Assembly: GCA_001600095.1 (NCBI GenBank)
Contig: BCIX01000005.1
Span: 936,523 to 1,000,522, forward strand
Origin: Bullera alba
Taxonomy: Eukaryota > Basidiomycota > Tremellomycetes > Tremellales > Bulleraceae
Reading direction: 5' to 3'
DNA: 64,000 nucleotides
The translations under genes and the position numbers were made by a program. Below, in pieces: positions 50,621 through 60,997 of this stretch (position 1 is the first letter of the stretch; every line of letters starts with the position of its first letter). Under the pieces are notes generated by a model. That model was given only the letters and a program-made list of their open reading frames with translations, made no database searches and had not been told where the DNA came from.

Positions 50621-51117
50621 CATCTCAAAGGTCCGTCAGTATTGGTCCCGAAACAGGTAGCAGAGAGCCGAATCAGCCGTCCCATCCGCACCCATCCCAA
50701 AGGATCGTCAGTACAGGTCCCGGAACAGATAGCAAGGGGGCGTATGAGACCTCGTGTTCTCCTGAATATCCTCTGCCTCCGTTGCTAGGACGGGTCATAC
50801 GGCAGATCACGGAGTAATTCAGGTGACTAAAAAGGACCGTCAGTACAGGTCCTGGATCAAGTAGCAGACTTACGGAAACGTGTGCGATCCGTCTGATCCG
50901 TCCTGGTTGGCTCTGACCTCCCTTTCTAGGACTGTTAATACGACCAACCACGGAGGCATTCACACGACCTTCCATTCAGGCTGCCGGTGTTCCATCTCAA
51001 CGGATCATCAGTACAGGTCCTCAAACGAGTAACAGAGGAGCGAGTCGGAAATCCTAAACTCACCCGCGAGTCATGTCAAAGGATCGGCGATATTGGACCT
51101 GAAACAGGTGACAGGAG
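50621..51117. repeat. upstream repeat array of copy A, five boxes
   Basis: Five degenerate copies of a roughly 45-bp box at 50621-50665, 50693-50737, 50825-50869, 50993-51038 and 51072-51117. The shared reading on the plus strand is catctcaaaggatcgtcag, then tacaggtcctgaaacagg, then a tail like tagcagagg. Between boxes lies a second shared segment resembling ggacggtcaatac followed by agatcacgg (near 50779 and 50934). Box-to-box steps are about 70, 130, 168 and 79 bp, so the array grew by unequal duplication. It sits 120-620 bp upstream of the copy A ATG. Confidence 0.8.
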
Positions 51118-51624
51118 GTAGAGTGAGACTTTGTCACTCCTGGATCCGTCGTCTGCCTTACTAGGCGACTTAGCATCGACTTATCAACGTGCACTCCAGA
51201 GCGCCCGGGTGACGACAGGTCACGCCCACCAAGCGATGATGATACCGAGGTTTCCCTGCACCCGGGCCTGTGACTTCGAGAACGTCAATGCCGCTGGGAG
51301 CGCCTGAACAGCCTGAGCCTGTAAAGTAAGGCTAAGGTGAAGCACTTCCCACGTTATCTTGTCGGCGTTCGCCCTCGAGGTATGCCTCGCCGTGATCGAC
51401 AAGGCTGATAAGAGCTGAAACTCATTGCGTCAATCCACAAGCTAGGGATTTTCAATCTCCTTCAATCTTGGGCGTTGATGAGTCAAGGAGGAGCTCAAGC
51501 GGCCCCAGGTGAGCATTCAGTATCATAGGCCGAACAACAACTTCATATTATACAGAGATCGGCAATCAATCGTGCGTCAGGTGACTAGGAGTCATCAGGG
51601 TATAAGCTGTTACAGCCGTAAAGG
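51118..51624. other. intergenic, copy A upstream to copy B 3' end
   Basis: About 500 bp with no gene. A segment near 51530-51550 (cgaacaacaacttcat) matches one near 53449-53463 (cgaacacaacttcat) below copy C. The duplicated unit thus reaches past the coding region. Confidence 0.5.
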
Positions 51625-52873
51625 TCAGGTGGTCGATGACGATGTGATGTTGTCGGCTCGTTTCGCGTTGCTCGGCTTGAGAGCGTTCCAATCGACAAAA
51701 TGTGATATGCCGCCCAGATTCTTCCAATCGAGTTCCAAGTCATAGTCTGCAACCGAATGCCATTTGTTCGCCGGATTGTCCCACGGATTCCGCAGACGTA
51801 ACCTGCAACAGGGCAAACTCTGTCAGCACGATTCACATCGCACCTATCCCCATGATGGGCCATGGAGTGTGGCCCAGAAGTCATAGACTGAGAGTTACAA
51901 TGGTGTCGCGGGGGAGAGTAGACTCACCATGGCTTCCCATTGTTGTCCTTCCATGCCTTCTCTACGGCGTAGACGTGACCCCCAATAAGAGCCGAGTTAT
52001 TCGCTACCTTGTTGACTGTCCCCACTGTCACTGGAGACTGAGGTGCATGTTGGGCGATCTCAACTGTTTATGGATACGTGTCAGTCAATGTCTCTATAGA
52101 TACAGCCTGATGTCACTCACAGAGTCGGTTCCAATTTCCGTTGGCGTACTCGATCACCGACTCCGAATTGCCCAACACTGCGAGCCACTGATCACCACCT
52201 TTGCCCTCGAGCTAAAGTCTGTTCAGCTTCCATTATGACCTAAAAGAAGTTGACCTACCTTGTCCTTCCCGCCAAGCCAGTCGATGACGGCTTGTTGGAA
52301 GCCATTATGCCACCAAACCCGCTTATCGCTCACGAAACCAGCAATCTCATCGGAATACCTGACTTCCTGCCAGACTTCTTGCCCGCCCGCTGGCCATACC
52401 TTGGAGGTAACTCCTGGTGTCGAATAATCGGTCTTTGTAGACGGCTCGATATTCTTGTACATGTGGAATTTGACCGTCTCCACCATGTCTCCGCCCTGGT
52501 AGCCCGATCCGGCGTTCATCGCTTTCTTGAGGAACTCGGACCCACCTTCGGCATTCGCGATGGCCGATAGGGCTGAATGAGGGCAGTGATGTCAGCCAAA
52601 GCCAGAGAATGATACAATGTGTGGAGAAAGCAGGATTACACTCACTGGATATAAACGGACAATCACCTAAACCCCCTTGGTCGGGATCACTGGCTACAGG
52701 ACCGGTCTCCCCGTACAAGATCTTCTGCGCTCTCGCAATTAGATCACCGGCGGGTCTCGCTAATGCGCCATCAAGGCCTAAGGAGTGTATGTTAGTGGTG
52801 CATATCGGTGGAGTCAGGATTGCTCACCGAAAGTCACAAGACCAGTGAGTGTCAAACAAGCGGAGACTTTCAT
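51625..52873 (-). CDS. secreted calpain-like cysteine peptidase, copy B
   Basis: Predicted to cleave proteins outside the cell; substrate unknown. Six exons from ATG 52873-52871 to TGA 51627-51625 give 298 residues. A signal peptide (MKVSACLTLTGLVTFG, likely cut after ALA-RP) is followed by the calpain-type catalytic motif SDPDQGGLGDCPFIS. There Gln49 would form the oxyanion hole and Cys55 the nucleophile. Classical calpains have Trp where this has Pro after Cys. His224 lies in GGHVYAVEKAW and Asn245 in LRLRNPWDNP, in the same order as calpains. No calcium-binding PEF hand, C2-like or transmembrane domain follows; the protein ends 40 residues later. It shares all intron positions with copies A and C. 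The calpain link rests on motif order and has not been tested by structure or search. Confidence 0.8.
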
Positions 52874-52980
52874 CGTCAATTGTCGGTCGAGGTGCTCGAG
52901 CTAGACGATGCCGAGGGCGATGGGACGTATTCATGAGTACGCTTTTGAATGACTGTATACATTCAGGTCACTGGACTTAC

Positions 52981-53255
52981 CATCTCAAAGGATCGCCAGT
53001 ACAGGTCCTGAAACAGGTATCAGAGGCATACGAGACGTCCTATCCCTCTTGAATCCCCTCAGATTCCCCTGCTAAGACGGTCAATACCCCAGATCACGGG
53101 GCTGTTCAGGTGACCCTACACGTTCAGACTGCTGGAGCGTTCATCTCAAAGGATCAGTACAGGTCCTCAAACAAGTAACAGAGGAGCGAATGAGATATCC
53201 TGTCTGCGCCATCTCAAAGGATCGTCAATGAAGGTCCTGAAACAGGTTACAGAGG
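52981..53255. repeat. upstream repeat array of copy B, three boxes
   Basis: Three copies of the same 45-bp box at 52981-53025, 53142-53184 (with a four-base gap inside) and 53210-53255. They start 108 bp upstream of the copy B ATG. The shared linker (gacggtcaatac, then agatcacgg) is at 53074-53100. The spacing 161 then 68 bp matches the last three boxes of copy A's array (168, 79), so the two arrays are homologous. Confidence 0.8.
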
Positions 53256-53601
53256 GTAGACTTAAGCGCCATGATACTCCTGAGGGGCGTCTACCTACCT
53301 TGCGAGGGTCCTCGATACGGCTGATGAAGGGAGATGATATCCGATCACATCGGCTCAAAAGCTCAGTTCAAGTTACCGGGAAAAGGGTTCCTTGACTTGG
53401 GTCATTCAGAGGATCATCGATCAAGCGGCAGCGGGTCAGTGTAAATGTCGAACACAACTTCATCAATACACCGTCCACCAGTGACAGAACGCCTCTCGAT
53501 CGTACGCCAACTGACAAGCAGTCGAAGCTAGGAGTCTTTACTCCCTGTCCTCAACACCCGTTCTCCGCTCCCATGCCATGTCACCTCGGCAAGGGTACAG
53601 G
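53256..53601. other. intergenic, upstream of copy B and downstream of copy C
   Basis: About 345 bp. It shares fragments with the equivalent place below copy B (see 51118-51624) and with the region upstream of copy C (gcagcgggtcag at 53427-53438, tagcgggtcag at 55202-55212). No gene seen. Confidence 0.5.
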
Positions 53602-54855
53602 TCAGGCCGTTACTGACAATGTGCCATTATCAGCCCTCTTCGCGTTGCTCGACTTGAGAGCGTTCCAGTCGACAAAGTGAGATACGCCACCAAAGTTCTT
53701 CCAGTCAAGTTCCAAGTCGTAGTCGGCCACCGAATGCCACTTGTTGTCCGGCTGATCCCACGGGTTTCGCAGACGTAGCCTAGGATAGTAGAGGCGTCAG
53801 CACCTCACCTTGCATTTCGCCCATTTCCTGTCTTGGGAGTCCGATAACAGGGGCAAGGATGACAGACCCAAATTTGAGAACTCACCACGGCTTCCCCTTG
53901 CTATCCTTCCATGCCTTCTCGACGGAGTAGACGTGTCCGCCGATCAGAGCCGAATTACCGGCCACCTTTCCGATAGTTCCGATCGTCACGGGGGATTGAG
54001 GTGCATGCTGCGCGATCTCGACTGTTTACCCATGCTTGTCAGCTGATGATCACATGTAGACAACCTGAAACACTCGCATATTCGATTCCAATTACCATTG
54101 GCGTATTCGATCACAGATTCAGAGTTGGCCAAAACAGCCAGCCATTGATCACCGCCTTTCCCCTCAAGCTAGACCCTTTAGCTCGGAGTATGCCTATGCC
54201 CTTTCTGGACTAGACTCACCTTGTCCTTCCCGCCCAGCCAATCAATGACGGCCTGTTGAAAGCCATTGTGCCACCAAACCCGTTTGCCGCTGAGGAAGCC
54301 GGCAATCTGGTCGGTATACTTGACTGGCTGCCAGACCTCCTGCCCACCCCTAGGCCACGACTTGGTTGCGACCCCTTGTTTCGGGTAGTTTGCCTTTGTT
54401 GACGGCTCGATATTCTTGTACATGTGAAATTTGACCGTTTCGACCGATTGTCCGCCTTTGTAACCCGATCCAGCGTTCATCGCCTTCTTGAGGAACTCGG
54501 ATCCGCCGTCGGCATTCGCGATGGCCGATAAGGCTAAGGGCAATAGCGTTAGGTTTAGCCATAACCCAAGGGACGTCGGGTGAAGAACAGGGCGAGCGGG
54601 AGTGGACGCTGGACCCGACTCACTCGCGATAAAAGGGCAATCACCTAGACTACCTTGGTCAGGGTCACTGGCCGCAGGCCCGCTCTCCCCATACAAGACT
54701 TTCTGCGCCCTCGAGACCAGGTCACCAGCGGGCCTTGCCAAAGCGCCATCAAAGCCTGAGCCGTACGTGTCAGTGCCGCGAAGATTGGTGGGAGATTGAG
54801 ATGACTCACCGAGAGTGACGAGACCAGTGAGGAGCAGGAAGGCAGAGACTCGCAT
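53602..54855 (-). CDS. secreted calpain-like cysteine peptidase, copy C
   Basis: The third tandem copy, intact. Six exons from ATG 54855-54853 to TGA 53604-53602 give 298 residues. Signal peptide MRVSAFLLLTGLVTLG, likely cut after ALA-RP. Gln49/Cys55 lie in DPDQGSLGDCPFIA, His224 in IGGHVYSVEKAW and Asn245 in LRLRNPWDQP. Conserved blocks shared with A and B include ETVKFHMYKNIEPSTK, KRVWWHNGFQQAVIDWLGGK and LEGKGGDQWLAVL. These are identical or nearly so, so they probably form the substrate cleft and fold core. The intron at 54022-54077 has a GC donor (gcgagt) where copies A and B have gtgagt at the same place. The tail differs from A but matches B in length. It has only one upstream repeat box, so it may be closest to the founding arrangement. 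Confidence 0.8.
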
Positions 54856-54910
54856 TGTCAGTGCAGGTGCAGGAGTTTATGGAAGATCGGGCTGATGATG
54901 CTCCTCTGCA

Positions 54911-54918
54911 TTTATATA
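54911..54918 (-). promoter_or_regulatory. TATA box of copy C
   Basis: Minus-strand TATATAAA about 56 bp before the ATG at 54855, between the start codon and the single repeat box. Confidence 0.6.
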
Positions 54919-54959
54919 CCCATTGAGACGGCCAATTTCCTTTAGGTTTCCAGGGAGCC

Positions 54960-55005
54960 CATCACAAAGGATCGCCAGCGCAGGTCCGGAAACAGCGAAC
55001 ACGGG
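54960..55005. repeat. single upstream repeat box of copy C
   Basis: catcacaaaggatcgccag then cgcaggtccggaaacagc, the same 45-bp box found three and five times upstream of copies B and A. It lies about 105 bp before the copy C ATG. A diverged version of the linker follows near 55043-55075. Confidence 0.75.
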
Positions 55006-55339
55006 GAAATCCAGTCCCTCCTGGCAATCCTTTGATTTCCTTACTGTACAGTTTAATATGCTCGATCGCGGGGTCAAGTCTAAGGACGGGATGGCGAGGA
55101 GATAATTGATGCGCGTTTTCAATAGTCCTTGGAGATTGGAATGCTATACGATTCAATGTGCACAGCTTCGGCCTTGACGAGTCAATCGAAAGGTCAGGTA
55201 GTAGCGGGTCAGTTCGAAGCGGCAGATCATTGTCGCGTCAACTGCTGACGATCCGCCAGTGCTAACACGTGGTCGATCTTGCGTCCTTTGGGCACTTGAT
55301 GCTATGCAGAAGTAATTTGATCAGATACGTCCGCTCACC
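55006..55339. other. intergenic, copy C upstream to pinin-gene 3' end
   Basis: About 330 bp with no gene. Holds the diverged linker and fragments shared with the regions near 53427 and 51480 (see those entries). Confidence 0.45.
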
Positions 55340-56486
55340 CTAGTATTCCACCTCAACATCCCCGTCCTCTCCGCGTATCTGCACACCCTGCTCTCGATTC
55401 TCGTCCTCCACCTCCATATCCTCCCGCCTCGTCCTGCCTAGCTCGTCGACATCTGGCTTGTTTCCCCGACCGCGGATCGAGAGCGGTTTGACTTCTTTCC
55501 TCAATTCGCTCAGCTTGCTTGCCAGCTCTTCTATCCTCGCTTTGTTCTCTTTGACCTGCTTTGTCGTTTCTTCCTTTTCTTTCACTAACGCTGCCACCTC
55601 GTCGGTGATCATTTCGTCCAGGTTGGCGATCTGGGAGTTGAGCTCTGTTTCTTGCTCCGGCAACAGGATTTTAGGTAACTACGACACAGATTAGTCTAGG
55701 CTTACGGCTCAACCTTCAACCAGACTCACGAAATATAATGGCTTCAGCTCATTTGGATGAGGGGCAGCCCTTGATGGACCTTGGTTTAGCGGTATGGGCG
55801 AAGGATTTAGCAGATTCCCCACAAAGATCGACGGCGCTGGCAATGGCTTTGACGTGTGCAGGAACCTCGAAGTCGGTTTTAGAGCGGAATGTCGAGCCGT
55901 CAACTATGCCAAGTCAGATCGACACATGCCCACGCTGTCGCTGCACCCACAGCAATGTCCTTATTCCTCAGTACAAACTCTGCCGATTCGGTACTGATAC
56001 GTAACGTCTTGAGCTCCTTTTCTGATTCTTGTATGTCATGATGGAGCGTAGACTCCTTTTGGATCTTGGAGGCTATACGCTCCGAGACCTGTTCCCTTCG
56101 TTTCGCCTATCAGAGGTATCAGTAAGCACATGGACAGCAGATGCTTGCGACCCGGGCTCACCGCTTCACTGCCTCGTGTTGTCTTTTCCTCATTCTTGAA
56201 CTTTTGCAATGTTCCCAACAAATTTCCAAACAGCCTCTTCCCTCTTGCTTTGTCTTCCACCCTTGCATCCGTCCTCATACGCCTGAGAGGACGTCAGTTG
56301 AGAGAGCCATAAGACCGCTGCAGTAACTCACTTTGCTGGCGCCTCCTCCGCCTCCGGTCTTTCGTTGGTCATCTTCCTATCCATCGAGTCTTCGAGCGGG
56401 CTAAAAGCCAAGTCAGTATGAGACCCGCAAGGGATCAGGTCTATTCTTTCAACTCACCTCTCGGCCCTAATTGGAGATGCAGACAT
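55340..56486 (-). CDS. pinin/SDK/MemA-domain protein, splicing-associated
   Basis: Pinin proteins sit with the exon-junction and ASAP/PSAP complexes in the nucleus. Seven exons run from ATG 56486-56484 to TAG 55342-55340, about 300 residues. The short N-terminus is polar and acidic. The pinin block is clear: RMRTDARVEDKARGKRLFGNLLGTLQKFKNEEK, then KRREQVSERIASKIQ and the charged helix ESEKELKTLRISTES. After a less conserved middle comes the second family element ELKPLYFLPKILLPEQETEL. A long coiled coil (EEETTKQVKENKARIEELASKLSELRKEV) and an acidic tail ending DVEVEY follow. It lacks the long RS-rich tail of animal pinin. Confidence 0.85.
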
Positions 56487-56784
56487 GATGTCTTGTTGTT
56501 CGCTACTGTAGTCGATCGTCGATCACTTGAGAAGGTGAGAGTAATGGTGCATCGTTGTAACATCGTTGACATGAGGGATCTTCGGACGAGCGGAATCAAA
56601 TTGTTGTTGCGAATGGTCCCTGCTAGGCTAGCTAGCCGTTCTCTAGCCGTCACTGGTGTTACTGGAGGTCCCTGTTGTATCTCCGTATAGCTCTCACCCT
56701 AAGGCTGCCGCTGCGCTCTGTCTGGTCGAGGAGGTCAGTCAGAGGTCGTCTAAAGCTTGTTGGAGTCCGAGCTCCGTGTCAATC

Positions 56785-59700
56785 ATGTCCCGTCCCACGA
56801 CACCCGGATACAACATCCGCCGACCCGCAATCAACACCTCTTTCACTAACAGCACCGGAGTATCGAGGACTGCCTCGCCCGCCATCACCAAACCCGGCAT
56901 CAGCTTGGATGAATGGGAGAGCAAGGCCACTTTGAGCGATGCGCAGCTCGACAGTATCCGTTTCGTCAAGGACAAGCTGGGTCGCAGGCCTTTACCTGAA
57001 AGAGTGAGTGCATCTGCCTGAGCCGGTTCTGATCCTCTAGTTCAACAAAGCGGAGTCATCTGCCCAAGGAGCCTCAAGACCCGGTACACCGGTTGCTCCT
57101 CAACCGACGCGTCTATCGCACCTCCGGTATGCCTCGCCCAGCTCTCGACCCTCCTCGTTACCCTCATCTCCGGCTCCTGGCTCATCAGGCTTCCTGGCCC
57201 CTCCTGACCCCCTGCATCCGACTTTCTTGGCTACACCTCAGCAATTTCACGATCATTTCATCGCTCTGACTCTCACCACGGAGCACGAGCAGGATAGCCT
57301 GTACAGAGACCACCTTGCCGAGATTGTCGGTCTAAGGGAGAAATGCGACGGCCTGATAGAAGCGCTACAAGGAGGCGAGGAGGAAGTGGGCGAAATGCTC
57401 AAAGCTCTGGAATACGTGGAGGAGAGGAGTGAGAGTCTCAGAGGGGACTGTGAGGATCTACTGGAGGAGCAGGTGAGTTTTCCACGGAGGGAGAGTTGCT
57501 AACTTTTTCAGACGCATCTTCTCACGCACACATCCCAACTCGCACATCGTCTCACATTCTTCACCTTCCTGGAGACAGCTCAGCGGACATTGAACAGTCC
57601 AAAGAGTGATCTCGTACTGTCGGAAGACTTTTTGCCAATGGTGAAGAGACTAGACGAGTGTCTGGGATATTTAGGCGAACACGTGAGTCATAGTCCGGTC
57701 GATGAAAGCTGAAGGTCCTGTATAGCGAGACTTCAAGGACGCCGAGGTGTACTTGATGCGATATCAGCAATGTATGACTCGAAGTATGACCCTCGTCAAG
57801 ATACACTTTGTCAATACGATAAAGGCCCTAGGTCAAGAAGTCTCCCGGCGAGTTCAAACAGACAAGGTGGGTCTTTACTTCAATGTCACCAGCTAACCTG
57901 TTAGGGCTTGTCCGAGACAGCTATCCAGGCCTTGATATACACAAAGTTTGGCAACTTGTCATCCGCCATCCGACCACTACTTGCCGAGCTGGAGCATCGG
58001 GTGAAGGCATCTGCGGAAGATCTCTCGTCGCTGCTGCGAGAGTGTCACTTTGCGTGGATCGGAGCGCGGCAGAGCTTGATGAGCGGAAGAGTGTCGATGG
58101 AGATCGCCAGAATGGAACCCGCAACAAGCGCACTGGTAGACTTGGTGAATTGAGGAGGAAGATAAATGAGCTGACGCCAGACTCGCGCCGGGTGCAGTTA
58201 TCTAAAGCAGACGTGTCTCGACGAGTTCAACCTCTACAAGCAGTTTTTTGCAACCGGAGAATCGCATCTCTAGTGAGTTTCACATCTACAGACTCAGCCG
58301 CTGACTCTGTCTAGTGGGTTCCTCGAATCCCTCTGTGACAACCTCTACGACCATCTACGGCCTCGGATCCTGCATGAGCCGTCGTTGGAGACCCTTTGCG
58401 GGGTATGCACTGTGCTACAAGCACTCATGGTGCAGGATGTATCATCGATAGAGGAGGAGCCAGAGATCCTCTCCTCTCCTGTCAGTACACCAGCATACTC
58501 GCCCTTTGCCACCACTCCCAACGGCTTCACAGGGGACGACTACTTCTCCGCCGCGGACGAGACTTACAGTGCCCGTCAACGGCGCACTGGTTCCGTCAGA
58601 CACAACTCCTATTCTGGCAGTATACTAGGTCGTCCGGAGCGCGAACGGATGAACAGCGGCAAAGTCAGGCAGAGGAAACAACTAGGTCGACTGCATACGG
58701 AGGTTCTACTGCGCTTGGTGCTGCAGGACGCGCAGACGAGATTGGTGTTCCGGGCTCAAGCGTTATTGAGGGCAGAAGTCGAGTTTTACGTGCCTAAAGA
58801 GGGTGACTTGGATTACCCAGCTAAGATTCAGGGTGAGTTGATAGGCCCTCGGACTCTTGCTAATCCTCGCAGGCAAGAAGGGGCGACTTGTTGAGCGGCC
58901 AAACAACATCTCCCTCGACGTGGATGACGATGATGAGCCAACATTCCGGTCGTTGCCATCGGAAGCAGAGCAAGATCTGTGGTATCCAACTCTCAAGCAA
59001 ACGCTCTGGATACTATCCCGTCTGTACTCGTATATCGACGTGAGTTGACCGCTGGTGGGCCATGCTGATTTTGTAGACTGCTGTTTTTGACGATTTGGCC
59101 CAAGAAGCAATCACGACCTGCCGGCGGTCTTTGACCTCTGGATCCGAAGTTCTTGCGTCCAAAGGCAAGGATAAAGAGGTCGACGCGAAATTGTTCTTGG
59201 TCAGACATCTCTTGATCCTCAAAGAGACGACTGCAGGACTCGATCTGGGCAAAAAGGACAGGAGGGGGGATTGGCAGGGAATTACGGATTTCCTCAAATC
59301 GCTATTGGACAACGCCACCTCGATGCTAGGTTATGCTCGGGGCGCTCTAGTCCGGCCCAACGACATTGCCGCAGATGCTCGAATGGTGAGTTCATCACCC
59401 CTTATGACGTACTGAGCAGCTTTTAGGATATCGACAGGGAGTTGAAGCGAGTGTGCGAAGAGTTGATCTCGACTTGCGCCTCTGTCGCCACTCTACCTCT
59501 CAGCGCATTCCTCGACAAATGCTCGACATACCTCTCCTCCAGGCCTTCCACCTCTGCAGACCTCTCGGCTCAGCCGTTCGCCACGCCGCAAGAGGTCTTG
59601 AGAATCCACGACGAGTTCAAGAAGTCTGCAAGAACCAAAGTCGACGAGTGGGTGAATGACTTGATGGTATACCTACAAGATGAAGACACTGTCAAAGTGC

Positions 59701-59893
59701 TCCTTCCACCTGCCCAAGTGAGTCCACCGCCTCTCACGTTCGAAGCGCTAGATGTCTGACATGGGCTTGGTAGAACAGTATCGTCGATTATTATCGCCAA
59801 TTCCACGAATTGGTCAGAGCCGAATACGACTTTTCCACCGCAGCGGCAATCATGACGCCGAGTGGGGTTCAGACGCTTCTGGCGAAATCGTAA
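56785..59893 (+). CDS. COG3: conserved oligomeric Golgi complex subunit 3
   Basis: A subunit of the COG tether, which captures vesicles returning within the Golgi. About a dozen exons give roughly 800 residues, from ATG 56785 to TAA 59891-59893. The N-terminus is Pro/Ser-rich and disordered. The Sec34 region begins near residue 140: QQFHDHFIALTLTTEHEQDSLYRDHL, then a coiled coil, QTHLLTHTSQLAHRLTFFTFLE, and YLMRYQQCMTRSMTLVKIHFV. A long helical C-terminus follows, with an internal low-complexity insert (SSPVSTPAYSPFATT...DDYFSAADETYSARQRR) absent from short homologues. It ends GVQTLLAKS. No catalytic motif, as expected. Confidence 0.9.
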
Positions 59894-60516
59894 AATCTTG
59901 ACGTTCATTGACGTAGAAGCATGTCATCATGTCAATCTCATGGTGCTCCACGATGCATGGCCTTCTGGCCGATACGAAGGCGGATGCCGAAGTGAAAATC
60001 GGGCATCATTGTGATTTAGACTGACCGGTCGAAGATGTTTCGGAATGAGATTACACTTGCTGGAATCTCCCACCTGTTTGGTGCTTATCGACCGGTGCTA
60101 GATGTCTCAGACCAGCTTGCTCCGTTGACATCCTCACCCCCGCATGCATCGGTCCCCACGGGCTCAAGGGATAGATTGGGGTTGGACTCAAGCTCTTATC
60201 CTCCCCGAAACTCGACCAAGCCGAAAGCATACAGTTTCGAGCGAGTACGTATCGACTCAATCCGTCCTTTGAGCATCATCTCCTCTTCCAATCCGGGAAA
60301 GGATATCACCTCTCTTACACAACAGTCACACGAGCGACAGTTAGGAGGGCTCCTTCACTGGGATATAAGAGCGTGAGGGTGACTGCTCGAATCCCCAGTT
60401 TCCAACGCTCGTCCGAACGGCTTTCGACAAATACTACACCGGAGGATTCCACACTTGCTCTTCCACTCATTCTACACCTAGCCAAGGCAACCAAACACCA
60501 CGCAAACTCAATCACC
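59894..60516. other. intergenic, COG3 3' end and promoter of the short gene
   Basis: About 620 bp. An uninterrupted 113-codon frame (60035-60376) lies here but has no splice context or recognised motif, and I left it out. Confidence 0.4.
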
Positions 60517-60935
60517 ATGGCATCTCAACTACTCATCCGAGAAACGCAGACGGACTTTTCCCGTGAGTGCCGCTTCTCCACTGTCACGCCGCCTGCGCCC
60601 TATACTACCCATACAGACCTTGCTGACCTCGTCTAGCCTTTTCCGAGCCTCACCTCGAGCTCGCTCGATCCCAATGGGTCCTCGTGCTACATGACCGCCT
60701 GACCATGCTCAACGAGTCGCTACAGCACACGACCGACGACATGGAGTACGGCGGTGCTGGCGCTCAAGCGCTCGATCTTGGTCCATTGGAGGAAGCGGTC
60801 GACGAGGCTCGGCGGATGGTGTGCGCTCTGGGTGGCGAGATGAGAAGGAGAAGCGAGGGGGAATTACCAGTTTGGAAAAAGCCAGAGGCGGCAGCACCAG
60901 CATTGTCCGTCAGAACCGCCTCAGCGGTGGTGTAG
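60517..60935 (+). CDS. short orphan protein, unknown function
   Basis: Two exons (60517-60562, 60637-60935) give 114 residues; the 74-nt intron has a gtgagt donor and a gctgac branch. The start is in good context (A at -3 in caccATGG). Seen are an N-terminal QLLIRETQTDFS, then FSEPHLELARSQWVLVLHDRLTMLNESL, an amphipathic helical stretch. A second helix PLEEAVDEARRMVCALGGEMRRR follows, with a hydrophobic/Ala tail. No signal peptide, transmembrane helix or cysteine pattern. It ends 63 bp from the convergent PalC gene. I do not recognise it. Confidence 0.6.
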
Positions 60936-60997
60936 CGAATAGGAGCAAATGTAGAAGCGTGTGCTGTATGACTTTGATGCAAGTGTAGAGAACGTGG

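Noticed and set aside
60035..60376. 113-codon frame between COG3 and the short orphan
   Set aside because: No splice context, no recognised motif, and it lies where a promoter is expected.
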